Origin: Lysobacteraceae bacterium
Lineage (GTDB): Bacteria > Pseudomonadota > Gammaproteobacteria > Xanthomonadales > Xanthomonadaceae
Direction of reading: 5' to 3'
NCBI GenBank assembly: GCA_027483745.1
Contig: JAIXTZ010000314.1
Location: 1-13,972 of the forward strand
Length of the DNA stretch: 13,972 nucleotides
The position numbers and the translations under genes are program-made. Below, piece after piece: positions 6,516 through 13,972 of this stretch (position 1 is its first letter; every line of letters starts with the position of its first letter). The notes beneath the pieces are model-generated. The model saw only the letters and a program-made list of their open reading frames with translations, was not told the DNA's origin and ran no database searches.

Positions 6516-6919
6516 GCGGTTCGGCGGGGGCGAATCGCGCCGCGTTGCGCTGGCGTGGCGCGTGGCTGGCCGTCTGGGTGTTCGGCTGGGTGCTGTGCCT
6601 CGTGTTGTCGCTCGGCCCGCCGGTGCCGGGCGCGGTCCCGCTGTTCCCGCACGCCGACAAGCTGAACCACGCCATGGCCTATGCGGCCTTGGCCTGGTGG
6701 GCGATGGGCTGCTTCGCCTCGACCGCCGGGCGACGACGGGCGCTGCTCGCCCTGCTGGTGCTCGGCGCCGCGATGGAATGGGCGCAGGGTGCATTCACCG
6801 TGGACCGCCAGCGCGACGGGCTCGACCTCGTGGCGAACGCCGTCGGCGTGGGCCTCGGGACGGCGCTCGGACTCGCGCTCAACCTGCCGGCGTGGCTGGA
6901 GGCGCGGTTCCGCCGCTGA
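6512..6919 (+). CDS. VanZ-like integral membrane protein
   Basis: A 135-residue inner-membrane protein with four predicted helices, at about 16-34, 54-70, 76-92 and 104-123. It carries the VanZ-like signatures DKLNH (49-53), GAAMEWAQG (86-93) and [12 protein letters not shown] (101-112). The namesake protein gives low-level teicoplanin resistance, but most chromosomal homologues have no proven function, so no resistance role is claimed. A GTG start at 6512 overlaps the methyltransferase stop by 4 nt (GTGA), pointing to translational coupling. Its last 41 nt also encode the C-terminus of cca on the opposite strand. Confidence 0.88.
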   Translation: MSGSAGANRAALRWRGAWLAVWVFGWVLCLVLSLGPPVPGAVPLFPHADKLNHAMAYAALAWWAMGCFASTAGRRRALLALLVLGAAMEWAQGAFTVDRQRDGLDLVANAVGVGLGTALGLALNLPAWLEARFRR

Positions 6920-8171
6920 GGCTGCGACGCGCGGCGCCGATCGCCGCGATGCGGGCCTTCTTCAAGGCCTCGCTGATGGCTGGCCCCGCGAGGCCTTCGC
7001 GCATCACGTCTTTCGCCTGCAGGGCGAGGGAGGCATCGCGGCAGGCGCGCAGCGCGCGGCCCTGCGGGTAGACGGACTCGCCGTGGCCGAGTCGCCCGCG
7101 CTTGTCGGCCTCGCAGACGAGGGCGAGCGCGTCGAGGCGCGAGCCTTGGCGCAGGCCGCCGCAACGTTCGATCAATTCATAAACGGTGGCGTCGCGCAGC
7201 TCGTCGAAGCGGTGCACGTTGAGGTGCTCGCGGCAGGCATCCGTGGCGAGCTGGGTTTCGGCGTTGGGCACCTTGAGCCGCGCGCAAAGCGCCGCCAGCG
7301 GCTTCAAGCCGGCGTGCTCGTGCATCGGATGGCGCGGCAGCACGTCGGCGGGGGTGAGCGCCTTGCCGAGGTCGTGCGTGAGGGCGGCGAAGCCGATCGC
7401 GGCGTCGCCTGGCGCGAGCCGCACCGCCATGTCGACGACCATCTCGACGTGCACCCCGGTGTCGACCTCGGGGTGATACTCGGCACGCTGCGGCACGCCG
7501 TACAGCGCATCGACTTCGGGCAGCACGACGGCCAGCCCGCCGCAGGCGCGCAGCGTCTGCAGGAAGGCGGAAGGCCGCGCTTCGCCGAGCGCGCGCTTCA
7601 GCTCCTGCCAGACGCGCTCGGGCACGAGGTGGGCGAGCTCGCCGGCCTCCACCATGTCGCGCATCAGGGCAAGCGTGTCCTCGTGCACGCGGAATCCGAG
7701 CGGCGCGAAGCGCGCCATGAAGCGCGCCGCGCGCAGCACGCGCAGCGGGTCTTCGGCGAAGGCCGGGCTGCAGTGGCGCAGCACGCGGGCGTCGAGGTCG
7801 GCGCGGCCGCCGAGTGGATCGACGAGCGTGCCGTCGTCCGCCTGAGCCATTGCGTTGATGGTGAAATCGCGGCGGCGCAGATCGTCTTCGAGCGTCACCG
7901 AGCGGTCGGCATGCACGACGAAGCCGGTGTAGCCGCGCCCGGATTTGCGCTCGGTGCGGGCCAGCGCGTATTCCTCGCCGGTGGCCGGGTGCAGGAAGAC
8001 CGGGAAATCGGCGCCGACGGTCTTGAAGCCCGCCGCGCGCATGGCCTCGGCGTCGGTGCCGACCACCACCCAGTCGCGATCGCCGGGCGCACGCCCTAGC
8101 AGGGCGTCGCGCACGGCGCCGCCCACGAGGTAGACCGTGGCCTCAGCGGGCAGCGCCGCGGTAGCGGTCAT
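6879..8171 (-). CDS. cca: CCA-adding tRNA nucleotidyltransferase with HD domain
   Basis: Adds or repairs the 3'-CCA end of tRNAs using CTP and ATP. The 430-residue protein has the class II polymerase-beta-like head, with [12 protein letters not shown] (15-26) and the metal-binding Asp31 and Asp33 in DRDW. The nucleotide-selecting block [12 protein letters not shown] spans about 98-109, followed by [11 protein letters not shown] (141-151). A C-terminal HD domain shows ALTHDLGKA with His266-Asp267, and the Bacterial multifunctional CCA proteins of gammaproteobacteria use such a domain as phosphohydrolase. The ATG at 8171 lies 29 nt inside the preceding NDUFA9-like gene and adds about 11 residues before the conserved core; no ATG, GTG or TTG lies closer. 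It is apparently the last gene of an slt, NDUFA9-like, cca operon. Confidence 0.96.
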   Translation of the reverse strand: MTATAALPAEATVYLVGGAVRDALLGRAPGDRDWVVVGTDAEAMRAAGFKTVGADFPVFLHPATGEEYALARTERKSGRGYTGFVVHADRSVTLEDDLRRRDFTINAMAQADDGTLVDPLGGRADLDARVLRHCSPAFAEDPLRVLRAARFMARFAPLGFRVHEDTLALMRDMVEAGELAHLVPERVWQELKRALGEARPSAFLQTLRACGGLAVVLPEVDALYGVPQRAEYHPEVDTGVHVEMVVDMAVRLAPGDAAIGFAALTHDLGKALTPADVLPRHPMHEHAGLKPLAALCARLKVPNAETQLATDACREHLNVHRFDELRDATVYELIERCGGLRQGSRLDALALVCEADKRGRLGHGESVYPQGRALRACRDASLALQAKDVMREGLAGPAISEALKKARIAAIGAARRSLSGGTAPPATPAG

Positions 8172-9078
8172 AGCGTGGTTGCTTCTCGGCGGGCGATCCC
8201 AGGATCGTGGCGAGCTGCTGGCCGATGCGCGTTGGCTCGATGCCGAGCTGGTGCAGGCCGTCGATGGCGCCGACGGAATCGAGCTTCAGCGAGCGGTAGT
8301 TGTCCGAAGAGAACGGCTTGCCGGGCACGAAGTCGAAGGCGAAGGCCTGCAGGCGCGCCAGCGCATCGGGCAGGGGCACGACCACGCGCTTCAGGCCGAG
8401 CTGCTTCGCCGTCAGGCGCACGAGCTCGCCTAGCGTCATTACATCGGCGCCGTAGAGCTCGTAGACCTGCCCGATCGTGGCGCGCGAGTGCAGGGCGCGG
8501 CGCATCGCCTCGACCACGTCGCCGACGTAGACCGGGGCGAAGCGCGTTCCGGCCTTGGCCAGCGGCAGGACGGGGCTCAGCTTCAGCAGTTCGGCGAATC
8601 GGCAGAAGAAGCCGTCGCCGATGCCGAAGATCACCGAGGGTTCGAAGATCGTCCAATCCAGCCCGCTGGCCTTCACCGCGGCCTCCGCTTCGCCGCGGGT
8701 CTTGAGGTAGAAGCTGTCGCCGCGGCCGGCGTTGAGCGAGCTCATCTGCAGCAGCCGCTTCACGCCCGCGAGCTGGCAGGCGGCGACGACGAGCTTGGTC
8801 AGCGCCACGTGCGCGCGGTGGAAGCCGCGGCCGTTGTCGCCCGATTCGTTGAGGATGCCGACGAGGTTGATCACCGCATCGGCACCGGCAAAGCTCGCCT
8901 TCAGGCGCTCCGGGTCGTAGACGTCGCCGGTCACCACGCGCGTGCCGGGCGGCAGCAGGCGCACGAGGTGGGCGTGCGGATTGCGCGACATTACGGTGAG
9001 CTGGTGGCCCTCCTGCGCGAGCCGGGCGAGGAGGACGCGGCCAACGAAACCGGTGGCGCCGAGCAGCGTGATCTTCAT
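8143..9078 (-). CDS. NAD(P)-binding atypical SDR, complex I NDUFA9-like
   Basis: A 311-residue extended/atypical SDR. The Rossmann motif GATGFVG spans residues 7-13, and [14 protein letters not shown] (67-80) is typical of the NDUFA9-like group. NDUFA9 is an accessory subunit of mitochondrial complex I; free-standing bacterial homologues are usually annotated as NAD-dependent epimerase/dehydratase or quinone-oxidoreductase-like, and their substrate is unknown. The usual YxxxK reads Tyr124-Leu-Lys-Thr-Arg128, so Arg stands at the Lys position and Lys two earlier, consistent with a non-catalytic or structural role. The ATG at 9078 has AAGGA about 7 nt upstream, which overlaps the slt stop region; the intergenic gap is only 10 nt. 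Confidence 0.9.
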   Translation of the reverse strand: MKITLLGATGFVGRVLLARLAQEGHQLTVMSRNPHAHLVRLLPPGTRVVTGDVYDPERLKASFAGADAVINLVGILNESGDNGRGFHRAHVALTKLVVAACQLAGVKRLLQMSSLNAGRGDSFYLKTRGEAEAAVKASGLDWTIFEPSVIFGIGDGFFCRFAELLKLSPVLPLAKAGTRFAPVYVGDVVEAMRRALHSRATIGQVYELYGADVMTLGELVRLTAKQLGLKRVVVPLPDALARLQAFAFDFVPGKPFSSDNYRSLKLDSVGAIDGLHQLGIEPTRIGQQLATILGSPAEKQPRYDRYRGAAR

Positions 9079-9088
9079 GGTCGGTCCT

Positions 9089-11068
9089 TCAGCGGGCGGT
9101 GGACGGGGCCGCGGCGACGGTGGTGCCGTGCGGCGTGGGGCAGGCGAACTGCCGCGGATCGTGCTGGTCGCTCCCCTCGAGGCGGTCGGTCAGCGAGCGG
9201 GTGCGACCGTCGAGGCGCCAGTCGTAGATCACGCTGAAGGCCAGAACGCGCGGCACGTACTCGCGCGTTTCCCGGAACGGGATGGTCTCGATCCAGTAGT
9301 CGGCCGGCAGCGAGGGGCGCGCGGCCATCCAGCGCTGCACCGCGCCCTGACCGGCGTTGTACGCCGCGATGGCCCGATAGGCCAGGCCGCCGTTGTCGCC
9401 GATCCGCTGGGCGAGGTAGGCGGTGCCCAGCGGCACGTTCACTTCGGGGCGGAACAGGCTCTCTGCGCCCTGCCACCGCAGGCCAAGGCGGCGCGACACG
9501 CCTTCCGCCGTCGAGGGCAGCAGCTGCATCAGGCCGCGCGCGTTGGCGGGCGAACGCGCTTCCGGCATGAAGGCGCTCTCGGCGCGGGTGAGCGCGGCGA
9601 CCAGCGAGGGCTCGAGGCCGTGCTTGCGCGCTTCCCGACGGATCAGCGTCTCGTGGTGCAGAGGGAAGCGCAGCGAGTAGTACCGCAGCGCGTCGGGATT
9701 CGCCGGCATGCCGAACAGCGCGCGATCGTACCAGCGCGCTTGCATGGCCTTCTGAACCGCCAGCACGCGACGCGTGTCGTCCATGCCGGCCACCGCGGCC
9801 TGCCACTCCAGTGCGGCTAGCGCCGGACGCTTGATGCGGAACAGCTCGATCGCGCGCACCAGCGCGGCGTTGCGCTCGACGTCGCGGCCGAGACGGGCGT
9901 CATCGGACGGATCGCGCGGGCACAGCGCATAGGGCGTGCCGGCGCGATCCGCGGCGAGGAAGCCGTGGAACGTCGGGCTCTTCGCAGCGGCGGCGAACAG
10001 CGGCCCGGCGGCTGCGGCGTCGCCGAGGTCCTCGCGCAGGCGCGCTTCGAAGTACTGCCATTGCGCCGTTGCGCGCAGGGCGGCCGGCATGCGCTCGATG
10101 GCCTTCAGCGCCGACGCGCGGTCCCCGCGGGCGAGGGCCTCGCGTACGGCCCAGCCATGCAGGGCTTCATCGAAGGCGGCGTCGGGCACGGCGGCGAGCC
10201 GGCGCGCCGACTCGCTGCCGAAGTTGGCGGCGGTCCACAGCGCAATGGCGGCGCGCACGGCGCCGTACTCGCGGCTGCCAGCAGGCAGCAGGCCGGCATT
10301 CGCGGCGAGCGCGCGCTCGGCCGCACCGGCATCGCGACGCGCGAGGCGCGCGAGGCCGATCTCGGCCATCGCGCGGCTGCGGGTGTCCTTCGGCCACTGC
10401 GCGGCCCGCGCATGCGGGGCGTCGATGAATGCCGCGTAGTCACGGATCAGCGCCAGTTCGGCGTCGGGCAGGTTGCGCGCCGCAGCGCGCATCAGCGCGG
10501 TGTTGCCGGCGCGCGCGGCGAGCTCGATCCGCTGCCAGCGCAGGGTCGGCGTCAGGTCGCCACGCTGGGCGAGGGCAGTGAACACCGGATCGCAGGCGTC
10601 GGGCTGCGAGTCGGCACTGAGCCAGAGGCCGGTCGCGGCCTGTACCCAAGCGGCGTCGACCGCATTGGTCGCGAGCTTGGCCTGCAGCGAGAAGCACTGC
10701 AGCGTGACGTCACCGCCTGGGCGGTCGTGGGCGAGGAAATCCGCCCAACGGCCTTCCGCGGCGGCCCGCCGCAGCCACGCGTGGCGAAGCCGCGTGGCGG
10801 CCGGCTGGGGGCCGAGGTCTTCGAGCAAGCTGCCCAGCGACTCGCGGCTGATGCTGCGGAGATCGCGTTCGAGCACCAGCACTTCGAGCCAGCCGGACAG
10901 CGGATGCGATTGCAGGCGTGCGACGTCCGCCAGCGTGAGTTGGCCGCGATCCGCGGCTTCGAAGGCGGCCCGCACTTCGGTGCGCCGCACCGTGGGCGAC
11001 TCGCCCTGCGCCGCGCTTGCCGCGACAATGCCGCCGATGACGGCGAAGGAAAGAAAGAGGTTTCGCAT
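9089..11068 (-). CDS. slt: Soluble lytic murein transglycosylase (Slt70-like)
   Basis: A 659-residue periplasmic enzyme that cleaves the MurNAc-GlcNAc glycosidic bond of peptidoglycan, leaving 1,6-anhydro-MurNAc ends. A signal peptide of about 20 residues (MRNLFLSFAVIGG onwards, Ala-rich cleavage region) is followed by a long helical superhelix-type region, about 25-470. The C-terminal SLT catalytic domain occupies about 482-620: the catalytic Glu497 lies in TRAESAF, followed by ANARGLMQLLPSTA, and AYNAGQG sits around 569-575. Length and layout match Slt70. The gene starts 29 bp from the divergent TauE/SafE-like permease, so the two promoters must share that gap or reach into the coding regions. 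It heads the apparent operon with the NDUFA9-like gene and cca. Confidence 0.94.
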   Translation of the reverse strand: MRNLFLSFAVIGGIVAASAAQGESPTVRRTEVRAAFEAADRGQLTLADVARLQSHPLSGWLEVLVLERDLRSISRESLGSLLEDLGPQPAATRLRHAWLRRAAAEGRWADFLAHDRPGGDVTLQCFSLQAKLATNAVDAAWVQAATGLWLSADSQPDACDPVFTALAQRGDLTPTLRWQRIELAARAGNTALMRAAARNLPDAELALIRDYAAFIDAPHARAAQWPKDTRSRAMAEIGLARLARRDAGAAERALAANAGLLPAGSREYGAVRAAIALWTAANFGSESARRLAAVPDAAFDEALHGWAVREALARGDRASALKAIERMPAALRATAQWQYFEARLREDLGDAAAAGPLFAAAAKSPTFHGFLAADRAGTPYALCPRDPSDDARLGRDVERNAALVRAIELFRIKRPALAALEWQAAVAGMDDTRRVLAVQKAMQARWYDRALFGMPANPDALRYYSLRFPLHHETLIRREARKHGLEPSLVAALTRAESAFMPEARSPANARGLMQLLPSTAEGVSRRLGLRWQGAESLFRPEVNVPLGTAYLAQRIGDNGGLAYRAIAAYNAGQGAVQRWMAARPSLPADYWIETIPFRETREYVPRVLAFSVIYDWRLDGRTRSLTDRLEGSDQHDPRQFACPTPHGTTVAAAPSTAR

Positions 11069-11097
11069 GCCCGGCAGTGTAACGGAGCCCCTGCGTG

Positions 11098-11943
11098 ATG
11101 CCTGAGTTCACGTGGCTTGCGTTCCCGCTGCTCGGCGTCGTGGCCGGCGTGCTCGCCGGATTGCTCGGCATCGGCGGCGGCATCGTGCTGGTGGCGGCGC
11201 TGGTGGCGTTGCTCCCTCTGTTCGACGTGCCGCGCGACGCGGTGATGCACGTGGCGCTGGCGACCTCGCTGGCGTCGATCATCGTCACGGCCAGCGCTTC
11301 GGCGAATGCCCACCGCAAGCGCGGCAGCGTGCTCTGGCCGACGGTGGCATGGCTCGCTCCCGGCCTCGTGCTTGGCGGCGTGGCCGGGAGCGTGTGGGCG
11401 GTCGGCGTCGAGGGCGCGACCCTCGCCGTGCTGGTCGGCGCCTTCTGCCTGCTGATGGCCCTGCGCATGGCGTGGCCGACGCGCCCAACGCCAGCCACCG
11501 AGCCGGGCGCATCGATCCTCGCCCCCGTGCCGCGCGGGCCGTGGCTGGGGTTGGCCGGCGGCATCATCGGTGCCGCCTCGGCGGTGGTGGGGATCGGCGG
11601 CGGCAGCCTGACGGTGCCACTCCTGGTGTCGCGCGGGGTCGCGACCGTTCGCGCCGTCGGCACGTCGTCGGCCTGTGGCGTGGTGATCGCCCTGGCGAGT
11701 GCCGCCACCTACGCCTTGGCGCCGATGATCGGCGGCCGCTCCGTGCCGGATCCGGGCACGAGTGCGATGGCGTTCGGCATGGTCGGTCATGTGCATGTCC
11801 CGGCGGCCTTGGGCATCGGCGTCGGGGCGTGGTTCGCGGCGCCCTACGGCGTACGTCTGGCGCATCGCCTCAGCGGGGCGGTGCTGTCCCGGGTGTTCGC
11901 CATCGCCCTGGCCGCGGTGGGCGTGACGTTGCTCTGGCCCTGA
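11098..11943 (+). CDS. TauE/SafE family membrane permease (sulfite/anion exporter type)
   Basis: A 281-residue inner-membrane protein with about eight hydrophobic helices and the internal duplication of the TauE/SafE (DUF81) family. The two repeats are marked by GLLGIGGGIVLV near residue 21 and AVVGIGGGSLTVP near 160. ATSLASI and GTSSACG stand at matching places after each. Family members move sulfite, sulfoacetate or other organosulfur anions; no neighbour identifies the substrate here. The start is ATG at 11098, with GGAG 11 nt upstream; the codon before it is an in-frame GTG that could serve instead. It ends 7 bp from the convergent exonuclease-fold gene. Confidence 0.93.
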   Translation: MPEFTWLAFPLLGVVAGVLAGLLGIGGGIVLVAALVALLPLFDVPRDAVMHVALATSLASIIVTASASANAHRKRGSVLWPTVAWLAPGLVLGGVAGSVWAVGVEGATLAVLVGAFCLLMALRMAWPTRPTPATEPGASILAPVPRGPWLGLAGGIIGAASAVVGIGGGSLTVPLLVSRGVATVRAVGTSSACGVVIALASAATYALAPMIGGRSVPDPGTSAMAFGMVGHVHVPAALGIGVGAWFAAPYGVRLAHRLSGAVLSRVFAIALAAVGVTLLWP

Positions 11944-11950
11944 GGCGGCG

Positions 11951-12697
11951 TCAGGTCGCCGCGGGCGGGGCGTTTCCGAGCGGTTCGAGCGTCACCGCCA
12001 CCGCCAGGTGGTCCGACCCCGCGGCCGGCAAGGCCTGATAGTCGGAAATGCGGAATCCTGCCGTGAACACGTGGTCGAGTGAACGTGTCGGCCCCCAGCT
12101 TGGGAACGTCGCGACCGGCTCCGGCGGCGGCATCAGCGCGGTGCGCCGGTACAGGCCTTCGAACTCGCGCGAGGTGGCCGGGCAGTTGAAATCCCCCATC
12201 AGCACGAGGCGCACCTCGTCGGCGAGCAGCTCGCCGAGGAAATCGAGCTGCTGCCGGCGCGAGGCGACGCCCAGCGACAGGTGCGTGACGGCGAGCGTCC
12301 AGGCGGCTTCGCCTTCGCCGAAGCGGGCGAGCATCACACCGCGGCCGCCCAGTCGGCCGGGCAGGGCGTAATCCAGGACCGTGGTGGGCGCGACGCGCGA
12401 CAGCAGGCCGTTGGCGCTGCTGGCGATGCGGCTGACGCGGCGGTTGGGTTGGTGGCTCCAGAATGGAAAGCCCCCGCGTTCGGCGAGGGCTTGGGTCTGG
12501 TTGGTGAACCCGGAGCGCAGGCTGCCGGGATCACTTTCCTGCAGGCCGACGATGTCGAAGGGCCGGGCCAGCTCCGCCAGGGCGTCGAGGTTGCGCTGCT
12601 TGCCGTTCGGCAACACATGGCCCCAGCCCCGCACCACGTAATCGCGGTAGGCGCGGGTACTGTGGCCGGCTTGGATGTTGGCGCTCAGCAGGCGCAG
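11951..12697 (-). CDS. Endonuclease/exonuclease/phosphatase-fold protein; start codon unresolved
   Basis: A metal-dependent hydrolase of the exonuclease III/DNase I/phosphatase fold, roughly 248 residues. Motifs in order are LLSANIQAG (Asn), FDIVGLQES (Glu, metal ligand), VTHLSLG, LMGDFNCP, SLDHVF and GSDHLAV (Asp-His). Substrate is unknown; no secretion signal is visible. The frame is open to an ATG at 12856, but that adds 53 residues that merely mirror the dsbA tail, and the conserved domain begins right after the dsbA stop (12708). In frame between these points there is no ATG, GTG or TTG. The coordinate given is the first CTG after the dsbA stop, as a placeholder. Possible explanations are a CTG start, re-initiation after dsbA, a long overlap, or a base error. 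The first ordinary in-frame start downstream, GTG in DYVVRG, would cut off the Asn motif. Confidence 0.82.
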   Translation of the reverse strand: MRLLSANIQAGHSTRAYRDYVVRGWGHVLPNGKQRNLDALAELARPFDIVGLQESDPGSLRSGFTNQTQALAERGGFPFWSHQPNRRVSRIASSANGLLSRVAPTTVLDYALPGRLGGRGVMLARFGEGEAAWTLAVTHLSLGVASRRQQLDFLGELLADEVRLVLMGDFNCPATSREFEGLYRRTALMPPPEPVATFPSWGPTRSLDHVFTAGFRISDYQALPAAGSDHLAVAVTLEPLGNAPPAAT

Positions 12698-12707
12698 CGA
12701 CGTGGGC

Positions 12708-13415
12708 TCAGCGGGCCGGGGCGGGCTTCGGCGCAGCGGCAGGTGCCGCGGCGGGACGAGCCGCGGCCGGACGCGCGCCGGCCGAAGCGCGCTCGCGGGC
12801 GACGAGGTAGTCGATCGTCTGCAGCATGCCGTCGAAGCCGCGGTCGGCGGTGGCACTGACGCGGTACTTGCCGGCGACGATGACGGTCGGCGTGGCGTTG
12901 ACGCCGGTGCGCTGCGCGAACTGCTTGGCGCGGTTCACTTTCGAGGTGACGCCGAAGCTGTTCATCGTGTCGAGAACCTGCTTGCGGTCGAGGCCGAGGC
13001 TGGCATAGACGTCCGCGACTTCGTCCGGGCTGCCGGTCGTGATCTTGCGGTCGACGTGGAAGGCGCGGAAGAAGCCGTCGTGCGTGCGCTCGGTTGCGCC
13101 GAGCGTCTCGGCGGCGTAGAAGCCGCGGGCGAGGTTGTCGATGGCGCCACCGAACGCGGCGTGCACGTAGGTCAGGCGGACGTCGGCCGGCAGCCTGGCC
13201 TTCCAGCGGTTCACGTAGGGCTGGAAGTCGGCGCAGTGGATGCAGTGGTAGCTGAAGTCCTCCGCCACTTCGATCTTGCCCGGGGCGCCGAAGGTGGGCT
13301 GGGCGGGGGAGATCACTTCGTAGTCGGTGCCGAGGCGCGGTGCGCCGGCGGCGGCCTGGGCGATGCTGAGACCGGGAACGGCAAGGGCGGCAAGCAGGGC
13401 GAGCGAGCGGAGCAT
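12708..13415 (-). CDS. dsbA: Periplasmic thiol:disulfide interchange protein, DsbA family
   Basis: Introduces disulfide bonds into exported proteins and is normally reoxidised by DsbB. The 235-residue product has a signal peptide (residues 1 to about 23, MLRSLALLAALAVPG). The thioredoxin-fold active site is CIHC, Cys58 to Cys61, where E. coli DsbA has CPHC. NATPTVIV carries the cis-proline (Pro176). The last 25 residues or so are an Ala/Pro-rich tail absent from E. coli DsbA. The ATG at 13415 is favoured because GAGGA lies 6 nt upstream and it begins directly with the signal peptide; an in-frame ATG at 13466 would overlap the terminator hairpin. A DsbA/DsbL-type role is likely. The changed dipeptide should alter redox potential, but which way cannot be told here. 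Confidence 0.92.
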   Translation of the reverse strand: MLRSLALLAALAVPGLSIAQAAAGAPRLGTDYEVISPAQPTFGAPGKIEVAEDFSYHCIHCADFQPYVNRWKARLPADVRLTYVHAAFGGAIDNLARGFYAAETLGATERTHDGFFRAFHVDRKITTGSPDEVADVYASLGLDRKQVLDTMNSFGVTSKVNRAKQFAQRTGVNATPTVIVAGKYRVSATADRGFDGMLQTIDYLVARERASAGARPAAARPAAAPAAAPKPAPAR

Positions 13416-13432
13416 CGGGAATCCTCGGGTCG

Positions 13433-13463
13433 GAAATGAAAAGCCGGCGGGAGGCCGCCGGCT
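13433..13463 (-). terminator. Intrinsic terminator between the cytochrome c4 gene and dsbA
   Basis: A perfect 9-bp stem, AGCCGGCGG (13442-13450) with CCGCCGGCT (13455-13463), closes a 4-nt loop. Read on the minus strand it is followed by TTTCATTTCC. This fits termination of the cytochrome transcript. The hairpin lies only 26 nt before the dsbA ATG, so dsbA either has its promoter in or before the hairpin, or is expressed by partial read-through. Confidence 0.75.
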
Positions 13464-13507
13464 CAAAGTGTCGGAACGTGGGGCGGGCGGAAAGTTCCCG
13501 CCGCCGT

Positions 13508-13972
13508 TCAGCGGGCGGCCGTGGCGTCGGCCGGTGCCGCGTCGCGGACGTCGTGCAGGCCCTGCAGGTAGCTGGCCAGCGAGTCGATCTCTTCGTCGGT
13601 CAGGTTGCGGGCCACGGCCGACATGATGGCGTTCGCGTTGCCGTCCTTGCCCCAGACCATGCCATCGCGGAAGGCGCGCAGCTGCACCGCGGTGTACTGC
13701 GCATGCTGGGCGTGCAGGGCCGGCCAGCTCGGGCCGGGCACGCCGGCGCCGGCGGGGCCGTGGCAGGCGGCGCAGGACGGAATGCCGCGCGCCGGATCGC
13801 CGGAGCGGTAGAGCTTCTGGCCGACCTCGTAGAACTTGCGGCCGGCGTTCGGGCCTTCGGCGATCAGCGTCTCGTCGGCGACGCCCGGGCGCGGGGCCTG
13901 CTTGGCGAAGTAGGCGCCGATGTCGCGCATGTCCTGCGAGGACAGCGTGGCGGCGAAGCCGAGCATGATCGC
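13508..13972 (-). CDS. Diheme cytochrome c4-type protein, C-terminal part (cut by window edge)
   Basis: The 3' part of a periplasmic electron carrier; the frame stays open to the end of the window, so the signal peptide and first heme site lie outside. The visible residues end the first cytochrome domain (LSSQDMRDIGAYFAKQ) and contain the whole second one. The heme-binding CAACH is followed by GPAGAGVPGPSWPALHAQH. A later Met, in DGMVWGKDG or NAIMSAVARNL, would be the axial ligand, and LTDEEIDSLASYLQGL is the typical closing helix. The two-domain pattern indicates cytochrome c4, which passes electrons to terminal oxidases. It ends with a short Ala/Asp-rich tail, then the terminator before dsbA. 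Confidence 0.88.
   Translation of the reverse strand, partial: AIMLGFAATLSSQDMRDIGAYFAKQAPRPGVADETLIAEGPNAGRKFYEVGQKLYRSGDPARGIPSCAACHGPAGAGVPGPSWPALHAQHAQYTAVQLRAFRDGMVWGKDGNANAIMSAVARNLTDEEIDSLASYLQGLHDVRDAAPADATAAR

Noticed and set aside
6512..6919. VanZ-like gene as antibiotic resistance determinant
   Set aside because: It sits alone in a housekeeping neighbourhood without other van genes; family membership does not show resistance.
6681..8099. Long + strand open frame of 472 codons
   Set aside because: It lies opposite cca, whose frame carries all family motifs. The + frame product is a biased Ala/Arg/Glu/Val string with no domain; it arises from GC-rich codon bias.
9965..11098. Long + strand open frame opposite slt
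   Set aside because: No recognisable motif and composition typical of antisense frames in GC-rich genes; slt with its signal peptide and SLT domain is the real gene.
10552..11865. Minus-strand open frame of 437 codons crossing slt and the permease
   Set aside because: It spans parts of two well-supported genes in wrong frames and has no domain signature.
11945..11962. GCGGCG/CGCCGC hairpin between the convergent permease and exonuclease-fold genes
   Set aside because: A 6-bp GC stem is expected by chance at this GC content, and no T-tract flanks it.
1..13972. Mobile elements, tRNA genes, CRISPR repeats or attachment sites
   Set aside because: No transposase or integrase product, cloverleaf, regularly spaced repeats or long direct repeats were seen by eye on either strand.

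Overview
The window looks like a chromosomal segment from a GC-rich gammaproteobacterium of the Xanthomonadales/Lysobacterales type. Three things point there: GC of about 70% in the housekeeping genes, the protein families themselves, and the recalled backbone order tsaD, folB, midA-type methyltransferase, VanZ-like protein, cca, NDUFA9-like protein, slt, TauE-like permease, then an exonuclease/phosphatase-fold gene, dsbA and a cytochrome c4. The genus is inferred, not proven. No tRNA, rRNA, CRISPR array, transposase or integrase was seen.

Left part (1-1616, + strand): a regulatory leader with two nested inverted repeats, then tsaD (tRNA t6A modification) and folB (folate pathway) 22 nt apart.

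Accessory-looking part (1609-5308): three tightly coupled + strand genes run straight out of the folB stop codon. They encode an unrecognised two-helix membrane protein, an NADP-type short-chain dehydrogenase, and a 6-pyruvoyl-tetrahydropterin-synthase (PTPS) homologue. They end tail to tail against a minus-strand lipoprotein that looks like a TIM-barrel glycosidase with a C-terminal carbohydrate-binding-like domain. Hand-counted GC here is about 58-65%, against about 70% in neighbouring genes. The PTPS homologue keeps the three zinc histidines, but the residues expected for catalysis and pterin anchoring are changed. This three-gene unit is the best candidate for something undescribed: possibly a pterin-like or pterin-derived metabolite made by the two enzymes and linked to a membrane protein.

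Middle part (5331-11943): midA-type methyltransferase and VanZ-like protein on + (GTGA overlap). On the minus strand follows an apparent operon slt, NDUFA9-like protein, cca, whose end overlaps the VanZ-like gene by 41 nt. A TauE/SafE-type permease diverges from slt.

Right part (11951-13972, minus strand): a diheme cytochrome c4 (cut by the window edge), an intrinsic terminator, a DsbA-type periplasmic thiol oxidoreductase with a CIHC active site, and an endonuclease/exonuclease/phosphatase-fold protein with no ordinary start codon where its conserved domain begins.
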